Shown here one piece after another: positions 55,421-64,000 of a DNA stretch of 64,000 nt. This DNA is from Antedon bifida (lineage: Eukaryota > Echinodermata > Crinoidea > Comatulida > Antedonidae), in assembly GCA_963402885.1 (NCBI GenBank), contig OY727102.1, positions 16,492,001 through 16,556,000 of the forward strand, read 5' to 3'. The position numbers and the translations under genes are program-made. Position 1 is the first letter of the stretch. Every line of letters starts with the position of its first letter. Below the pieces are notes generated by a model. It worked only from the letters and a program-made list of their open reading frames with translations. It was not told the origin of the DNA and ran no database searches.

Positions 55421-56195
55421 GCCACAGATCTTTAGGCTGCTGATATAAAAACAGCATTTAAGAAACAAAAGCACTATAGTACTGTAGAGAAACAAAATGG
55501 GTCCACGAATGCCTTCAGTAGAAGAGGAAAAAGAAACATGATCACAGATAGTTTACTGTCAAACAGCAAAGCACTTTGAAAACAGCATCCAACATTGGAG
55601 TGGCTTCAAAGATCAGATCAATGTTTCTGAAACCTTGGACAGTCAATTAAATAGCTAATTAATTTATTTGCCCTAATCATTGTATCCCAAAACCACAAAA
55701 CAAATAAACAACAAGATACATAGGTCACACTTGGGGTACTGTTGCTAGGCAACCCGCATAGTGGTAGCCCACAGTTCCTGACTCACTTCTGCCACCTGTT
55801 GTGTGAGATACCTTACAATATGAGATTACTGAGTTATTGCTAAGGATACAGGAATTTATTTCAACTAACAACATTGGCAGATACCTGTATATTGTAGCTA
55901 CCAAAGACAATGGAATAAAAACAAGTAACTAGTCATAAAACTTGTATCAATAAATCATGATTGAAATATTGATTCATATGTATAGTTCAGTGGCCATATT
56001 CAACATTCACACTAGGCTAATGGAAATACAGTGACTCACAGTCACAGGTTTTTATATCGATTGGTGGAGTTCAATCAATGAATATCTCTATCAAATTCTA
56101 AGAATCTAGGTATACATTGCACCAAATTCAATACTTTATTACACATGAGAAATCCCAAGTGGTCTTGGTTGAGAGATGAACCCTGGTTACTGGCC

Positions 56196-56380
56196 ACACT
56201 GCTTGGTGGTTATGATGCTCGGCTACCAATCCAAGGGTCCTGGGTTCAAATCCTGTCATATGTCAGGAGTTTGTCTAATGACAGAACAACTCCACTCCCA
56301 AAGACTTGTAATTAAAGACTTTGTAGAGCATCTTGTATACGAACAGGATTGCCATCTTTAAGGATAGTGAATGAATGAAT
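56196..56380 (+). mobile_element. tRNA-derived SINE, copy 3
   Basis: The B-box is GGTTCAAATCC (56243-56253), preceded by the head GCTTGGTGGTTATGATGCTC. The body carries CTCCACTCCCAAAGACTTGT and TAGAGCATCTTGTATACGAA. It ends in a (GAAT)n run. It is the closest relative of the 28.6 kb copy. Confidence 0.8.
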
Positions 56381-58675
56381 ACTACTGTATAATCATAATA
56401 CCCTCCATGTTATTATTACTGAGAATTGTTTGTTATTAATTTCAATTACAGTAAGTCACAAAATACTTTTAACAAAAATACCACAAAATATGTGCTTGTC
56501 TATAAGAATAGAGGCAATATTAACAAGGATTAGAAAGTGTCAATCAACAACGTCAATCATCTATAGTATCTCATCTCCTTCAATCAACAAATCCAAAATT
56601 CTTTTCAACTATTATGAATCTTAATTATCCTTTACACACTAGGAACAGCAGATTATCATTGAATTATTTACCTTCATCATACAATATCTTACAGTTTAGT
56701 ATTTACTATCAGGTAAATTGTTCACCCTTTGACAGACAGGCATTGATGTATTCTCACTCAGTAAAGTTGGGTTGAATAGAAAACCCTAAACTGCTGATTT
56801 AAACAAACAAAGATCAGATGATATAAAGTAAGAAAATACACTTGATAAATAACCCATAGCCAGCAAAGTATTTAAATAGGTAATGACAACTAGCATCTTT
56901 GACCAATTATATTAATTTTTTTGTTTTACATAACCTTAATAAACTATTTTTGCATTGAATGCTATACAGTTACTAATATTCCATATATATCCTACTAAAT
57001 ATAATGCTATGAAAATTTTCTGCCATAAAGACTTTCAAACACACAATAGATGTGATTGTTTTGTTGTACATTTATACTCTTTGAAAAAAAAAATCCTGAA
57101 ATATTATTCTTTAGAACAAATGGTATGATATTGTATTCCATACAACATCATGGTATGGGTACCTACATATTCTGATTTCAGCCCAATCTCACTCCTATAT
57201 TTATTTATTATTGGTGACTAAATAAATATTATTATCATTATCTAATCAGCCTATAGCAATCTTTATCAATTAAGGATATTACCCTGTAGCAGATAAAGGT
57301 AGAAACTATGGAAGGCCATCATCACCAAAAGTGAGACAAACAACAAACATTTACAAATGAACAGGATTTGGAAGATTGTTTGGGTACACATTGTTCTTTG
57401 TTGTGAAGCTATGTTGTCTGATACCGAACGTTGTTTGTGTTGAAGTACAGTACACCATTTATTTGCAAAATGTATAGTATATTCTCCTATGTTTGCCTAA
57501 GAAAAAGAAGGTAACTTAACTTAATGTTTGTCCATTGTAATTTTCAAAATGTGGGTTTGCCTATGAATGGTAGGAATACTGTCATGTTTAGTTAAAAACT
57601 TTTAGTCTGTACAAATCATTTTTTTTTTCACATTCCAGTTCCAAACCAAGTTTAGCCATTAAAAACTGTATGATATACTGAACATAAAATGTCAATAAAT
57701 AGTTTGAAACATTATTATTGCTGACTACACATCAGAATATGTCTAAACTACCAAATTCTAGTAGAGGAATTTCAATCAAGAATATCCCAAAGGAAAAAAA
57801 TTGAAATGAAATTCCATCCTACAATATATTTTCTTGAAATTTAACCTCATAGAGAATCATAAACGTCAGGTGAACAAATCTATTAGCGTCCAGAGAGAAC
57901 ATTAAACTATTGGGTTTCATGGCTTTTTTGTCAAAGGTTGTAAAAGGTTGTTTTCCCAGTCAACACTAATATTATTTTGAACATAATTAACTTGGTCACA
58001 TGATATATACTTTCTGTGTGAACCTGCTTCAATGTGATATGTAAATTTAATATGCATATTAGCAACCAACAACTTGTTAGTTCTGCCTCCTAAATTGCAC
58101 CCATATGTTTTACCAAAATAAAATACAGTTATAAGGAAATGCAAATGGGTATTTGCAAATTGTTTATCCAATTTGACATACAACCAGCCTTTAAAATATT
58201 TGGACATTTGAAGTACAAATTGAGATCGCGATTGTGCAATACAGTAAAAATTATTCCACGTAAAACCAGTTTAAAATGGTTTTGCCAATCAAGACCGGAA
58301 TGAAGTTCCCATTTCTATGCCAAGAAAATACTGTTTTCAAAAATAAGGTTTAAAACTCTTTCCTTTGTAAAGTGCACTTAAAATTTAGTGAGTAATAAGT
58401 ACAGATTAACATGTGGTTTATAAAGGAGACATCTATCTTTTTAATAAATTTGCCTTAGTGGTTTTACATCCTTGGTTGACTGGTCACGGTATTTACTTAA
58501 CAATCTATGTTTTCAATTCTTTTATTGTCTGTATAATATATTGAATTTAATAGTTGACGCCTGTGTGAAACAGAATCCAGAGATACGTTGGTGTTTATTG
58601 TAATATGTCTCACCTTGGAAATAAGTGTTCAGAGTATATAATTCTATCTCAAGTACCCTATAATATTCATTGTTG

Positions 58676-59994
58676 TTACAACAAGAAAGAAGAGAAGAAC
58701 CAATAAGAAAGAAGGAGAGGAACAAGAAAGAAGGGGGACACAAGTAGGAGAGAAACAAGAAAGAAGGGAACCAACAAGAAAGAAGGGGAAAACAAGAAGG
58801 AGAGCAACAGGAAAGAAGGGAACCAACAAGAAAGAAGGAGGAGACAAGGAGAGTAACAAGAAGGAGAGTAACAACAAGGAAAAAGGGAAACAACAAGAAA
58901 GAAGGAAACCAACAAGAATGGAACCAAAAAGAAAGAAGGAGAGCAACAAGAAGGGAAACAATATTAACAAGAAGGGAACCAACAAGAAAGAAAGCAACAA
59001 GGAAGAAGGAAACCAACAAGAAAGAAGGGAACCAACAAGAAAGAAGGGAACAAACAAAAAAGAAGGGAGCAACAATGAAGAAGGAAACCAACAAGAAAGA
59101 AGGGAACCAACAAGAAAGAAGGAGGAGACAAGGAGAGTAACAAGAAGGAGAGAAACAAGGAAAAAGGGAAACAACAAGAAAGAAGGAAACCAACAAGAAT
59201 GGAACCAAAAAGAAAGAAGGAGAGCAACAAGAAGGGAACCAATATTAACAAGAAAGAAGGGAACCAACAAGAAAGAAAGCAACAAGGAAGAAGGAAACCA
59301 ACAAGAAAGACGGGAACCAACAAGAAAGAAGTAAAGCAACAGGAAAGAAGGGAGCAACAATGAAGAAGGAAAGCAACAAGAAAGAAGGGAACCAACAAGA
59401 AAGAAAGCAACAAGGAAGAAGGAAACCAACAAGAAAGACGGGAACCAACAAGAAAGAAGTAAAGCAACAGGAAAGAAGGGAGCAACAATGAAGAAGGAAA
59501 GCAACAAGAAATCTAAGGGAACCAAATAAGAAATACGTAGAGAAACAAGGAGAGCAACAAGAAAGAAGGGAATCAACAAGAAAGGAAAAACAACAAGGAA
59601 AAGGGAAAGCAACAAGAAATCTAAGGGAACTAACAAGAAACAGGAAGAGAACCAACAAGAGAGAAGGAAAGCAACAAGAAAGAAGGGAGCAACAAGAAAG
59701 AAGGAAAGCAACAAGAAATATAAGGGAACCAACAAGAAGTAGAAAAACAAGACGGATAGAAACAAGAAAGAAGGGAAACAACAAGAAAGAAGGGGAAAAC
59801 AAGAAAGAAGGGGAAAACAAGAAGGAGAGCAACAGGAAAGAAGGAAACCAACAAGAAAGAAGGAGGAAACAAGGAGAGTAACAAGACGGAGAGAAACAAG
59901 GAAAAGGGAACCAACAAGAAAGAAGGAAACCAACAAGAATAGAACCAAAAAGAAAGAAGAGAAACAAGGGGAAAAAAGCAGTAACAAGAAATAA
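58676..59994 (+). repeat. 1.3-kb purine-rich tract of AAGAAGGGAACCAAC units
   Basis: The plus strand is built from AACAAGAAAGAAGGGAACC-type units of about 15-20 bases and is almost free of T. Larger blocks of the array are themselves repeated (for example around 58930-59060 and 59180-59310). The near absence of T removes stop codons, so several frames stay open, one for 447 codons on the minus strand (Leu/Phe/Ser-rich). These are composition artefacts, not proteins. Confidence 0.92.
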
Positions 59995-62900
59995 CAGACT
60001 TTTTTACACTGTAATGAATAGATGTCTTGGTAGAAGACATTTTTTAGATTAGGTACTTTCAGATGTCTGCTGAATACTTTTTAGTCGTGTGGACGCGACT
60101 CTATAGTTCACTATGTCGGTCGGTCTGGTATCACTATGCGTTTTAGCACGTGACTTATGGCTGTTGGCCTTGTTTTCATTGGGAGTCCTGAATTTGTCCT
60201 CATTGTCGAGCCAACCACCTCTTGAGAACTGTGTGGACAAAACTTTAAAAAGCAATACAAGAACCACTAACCTTTACTTCTTTTAGTTTATAAATACACA
60301 TGCAACAACACTTGAACTTCTCAACCACCTAGTTTATGTATTAGAATCTAAATATTTATACCTGAATAAGTCATAAAAATAATTATTTAATCTATGTGAC
60401 TTCCAACTAATGTTTTAATGGATATTCAATATGAATATTTTAATGAACTCTTACCTACTCTATATAAACAAAGATCGGTTCAAATAAAGGGCTGATCTTC
60501 AATACAAAAAAAGGATTAACATTTATGTGCAAAATGGATCAATAAAATATTATAATATTAATGGTCTTATTATTAAAAGTCTTATTATAGATTAGCTAAT
60601 ACAAATGTCTCTAAACGCTTAAACAAAAAAAATAATAATAAGTCCTTTATTGAAATATCCTAAAATAAACTATGAAATCAAAGATAATGCAGAAAAACCA
60701 ATTGGCTGACAAAAATAAAGAAAAGTAAAGGGGAAAACCAAATAAAATTGAATAACCATATGAATGTGCATATAATTTAATTGGATTAAAATGTTTGATT
60801 TTTTTTTATTGTTTATTTTAATTTAATCAATTTCTTACTTTCTTGTTCTTTGTTCCCACCAGGTATTAGAAATTATTTCATCTACTGTACTTCCATTATC
60901 ATGCTTTGTTAAATCACCCTGACAGGTGTAAACTCAATTAAATAATGTTTTTAAATGTATTCATAAATCAAATTTAAGTGTGTTGATAATACAGCTTTAA
61001 CAACCAGTTTGTAAAATTAATAGCTGTTTGTTACATTGCCATCTGATGATGTCATCTACCACACTTTTTTGTTTACAAGCACATTGATTGTTTTTGTTTC
61101 CTGGGGTACAATACTTGAAACTATTTCTCCAGCAGGTCTGATAGATTTACCTGTTTCGGCCACTTATATTCAGTAAATGGAACCACTGTATACACTACAC
61201 ATTCAACTCTTTGTCAGAAATTGATGAGGCCATAAGACATGGGGTAAATAAATTACCAGTTTTAAGTGAATGGGGACTTGGGATATACATAAATTTACTT
61301 TGTCATTGTCTGTCAGCTACCTAGTTAACTTTAGTGACACTAAAACAACTGTAGTCTGTAAACCACTGTTCATAAAGAAAGGTATCAAATCATACCACGT
61401 TCTGAGAACAATGGTTACATGTTAACAGGAAAGTGCTAGAGAGATTTGTATAATTATTTATATCATGTGCTTTTTTACAGTAACATTGTCTCAAAGTGCA
61501 GTGGACTAGATGCTACCAATCAACAACCTTTATCTTTGTTAAAATGTTCCTTCATGTCACCAAATAGCGCTCATTTGTCATCTACAATGGCAAGGATTAA
61601 GATAGACCAGTACACCAGAGTAACCATCCAAAAGATGCAGTGGGTTCTTTAATCTGCATTAAAGCAAGATCTGTACAGTTTTAAGTCATTTATCTAAAAA
61701 GACTTTTACCACCATAAATACATTGTATGCCTTAACCCTTTGGCCACCACTCAACAGTGTCGCCAATATCATTGGTCAAGATGCTTCCAGAGAATTACCC
61801 GTTTACTATGCATTGGCTACAGCACTGTACTATAATTGTGTAATAGAAAACCATTTTAATTTAATTTATAAATGAATGTAAAATAACTTACCTGGTAGAA
61901 CAGAAGTAAACCACATCAGATTAGAAATATTAAATACAATCAGCAACAACAGGTAGATATGAAAGATAAAATATAATGACAACATTTAGAATTTTTAATT
62001 TTCTTAATGTATCATGAGACAACTGACAGATTAGAGGTCCATTTTGGTCACTGCCTTGCATCAACTCATGGCTCTCTATTCCTCAATGCATATATTTTAT
62101 TCCCATTTCCTTCTCTTTCAAGTGCCAAGTTTTTTTGTAGGTTGAAAGTTATAAAAATACAAAAATTACTGTTTTTGTACACAACATTAGACTTCAAATA
62201 GTTTTGTCTACAATGAAGTTTCATAATCCTTTCTATGGTACAGAAGGGGGAAATGGCTATTCTTGGTTATATAAAGCATGAAATAGACTTGTTATCTTCA
62301 ATTCATTAATAAACTTAAGCACAATTTTATAACAAATTCTACTTCACATGCTTAACTAATATCCTGCATTCTATCACATAGTAATCTTGTATTGGGCCTA
62401 GAGTATAGTAAATTGTCTCAAAACGAAAACAGATCCCATTCATTCAAACTTCCTGGACACCTACAGTTTGCATTTCCAAATATGCCTGACAACTCAACCA
62501 AAATACTTTAACAACAATTTCAAAACAATCAAGAATATAAAATATAAGGATATGCTCAACGATAAAGAAACACTAAATTAATTACAATATTATTGAATAT
62601 TTTTAGTTGGTATAACATTGATAAAAGTGTTTGATCAAGTAAGAATAGTATATTGTAGAGTCCTGACGTGGTTGAATAACGAAAAATCAAGTGGCGTTAA
62701 AAGTTTATCCGAGCTTAGTAACTCTTAACGAATAACTGTTTGAGATCAACAGTAGATGGACAATGTTTTTCTATGCTACATTTAACACAATTTCCTATAC
62801 ATCTTTATATACACAATTTGTGTTAACAAGTCTTTTATATTGAAGAAATGAAGTGCACTTTGTATGCAAAAGGAAACAATGTTTAAAACCCACTACATTT

Positions 62901-63238
62901 CTACTGTAGGCTAAACTTCTAACTTTTTCATTTCAACAACTATAGTTCCAAAAGGACTGATGGTCTAGATACATTTTTGATATTAGTCTAAAGATAAAGG
63001 ATTGACTAGTACAGTTTGAAAGATAAGGTTACTGTGTTATGATGAATAATGCAAATTCTACAAAATATGGGCCATGGACATTGAATATCAAGAATAACAC
63101 ATTATTTTGGATGATGATTTTAATTTCTCATTAATTTTAACCTTCAAAATTCAATTACTTTCTATTGGATCATTGTACAAGTTTAAAAGAAACTTTTAAT
63201 AATTGCATGACACAACATTGATGTTAACTAAAACTTTT

Positions 63239-63352
63239 AAGCTCTGTCTACACTATCAAACTATCAAACAAAAAAAGTGTGATGTGCCCAAATATGGTAG
63301 TGATATGCCCAAATATGGTAGTTATATGACATCATCATGTCCATATATGGGC
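63239..63352 (-). mobile_element. Family A element, truncated
   Basis: It has a full left end (AAGCTCTGTCTACACTATCA) and core, ending at CATATATGGGC; the right inverted repeat is missing. Confidence 0.8.
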
Positions 63353-64000
63353 TTTACAGAAAAATAAATTATCTTTACATATGAACCAAAATGAACCAAG
63401 TACATTTGTTTATTATTTCATAACAAGTAAAAAACTGGGAGAATATAAAATCAGAAGAAAAATAATAAAAATCAGATTTATTAGGAGGGTTGTGGTGGGT
63501 CACTATATACATATAGTTCATCTACCTTACACACTAAAGCTGAAAGATACAACCTTTTAACCTTTTCAAAATTGACAAGCTACTTCCGCTCATCTATTTT
63601 CATTGGGATTAGAATAAGATTTGATAAACAAGAATCTATTCAATACAGGAACCATTAGAACTCAACAATACCATCAGAACGGGTACAAAGGAAGCCCGAT
63701 TCCGCCACTTATCTTTAAGCATAGACTTATTTTGATAATTAAGATCAGTTCAAGATGGAAATTACTTAGAAATGAAGTCCAGCTGGCGTCTGCTACACCT
63801 AGCTACATATTGACAGTCTTTCTTCTTCTAGACTATGTTGCTCGTAAATACAAAACTTACATTTATGTTGTACTGTATTCAGATTCTTACATTACTTTAC
63901 ATTACATTGCTTCATTTCAATTTCACTTTTATAATCAATTGAAGTTATCTAACTAAACTTGATTCTGTACTATGCAATTCCCTAATACGCATAATCATAA

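Larger units (their letters stand above)
52445..64000. other. No recognised gene: possible peroxidasin intron 1 or upstream DNA
   Basis: I searched the minus strand for an LRRNT pattern (C-P-x-x-C-x-C) and a signal peptide to complete peroxidasin and did not find them. Contents recognised are a short tandem repeat (55239-55420), a SINE (56196-56380), the purine-rich tract (58676-59994) and a truncated family A element (63239-63352). The remaining DNA is AT-rich with only short, unsupported frames. Confidence 0.55.

Noticed and set aside
58522..60040. Long minus-strand frames (up to 447 codons) rich in Leu, Phe, Ser and a plus-strand Lys/Glu frame
   Set aside because: They are open in several overlapping frames on both strands because the tract is a purine-rich repeat without T; there is no domain and no splice or start context.
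63621..63956. 111-codon plus-strand frame
   Set aside because: AT-rich composition with scattered hydrophobics and no domain; a chance frame is likely.

Overview
This window is nuclear DNA from an animal. It is AT-rich and intron-rich, with GT-AG splice sites, short conserved exons and many small non-autonomous transposons. The gene content (elongator subunit ELP1, peroxidasin, a reeler-domain protein, TRIM proteins and a Death-domain array) and the repeats (a tRNA-derived SINE, a 5S-derived SINE, several terminal-inverted-repeat families) suggest an invertebrate deuterostome. An echinoderm, possibly a crinoid, is most likely, but the species is inference.

Layout. 1-660: first coding exon of a reeler-domain secreted or membrane protein on the minus strand; the rest lies beyond the left edge. 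3.7-5.0 kb: an intronless-CDS TRIM protein (RING, two B-boxes, coiled coil), plus strand. 7.1-12.4 kb: a plus-strand gene in which four single-exon Death domains, a set of duplicated 63-bp microexons and a TRIM exon closely related to the 3.8 kb gene are joined in compatible phase. This Death x4-TRIM protein is the most unusual item here. 14.0-27.0 kb: complete ELP1 on the minus strand, 24 coding exons reconstructed to 1326 residues. 27.0-31.8 kb: intergenic, with a tandem duplication, a SINE, transposon pieces and a 17-bp minisatellite. 31.8-52.4 kb: peroxidasin on the minus strand, with LRRs, LRRCT, four Ig domains, the heme peroxidase and a C-terminal coiled coil; the signal peptide and LRRNT cysteine exon were not found. 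52.5-64 kb: no recognised gene; it may be peroxidasin intron 1 or upstream DNA, and holds a 1.3-kb purine-rich tract and repeats.

The genes do not form an operon. The Death-TRIM gene and ELP1 are convergent; ELP1 and peroxidasin are tandem on the minus strand. A short inverted-repeat transposon family (17 copies seen, 11 inside peroxidasin introns) dominates the repeats. All exon boundaries were derived by eye from reading frame, splice consensus and recalled family sequences; no alignment or transcript data were used.
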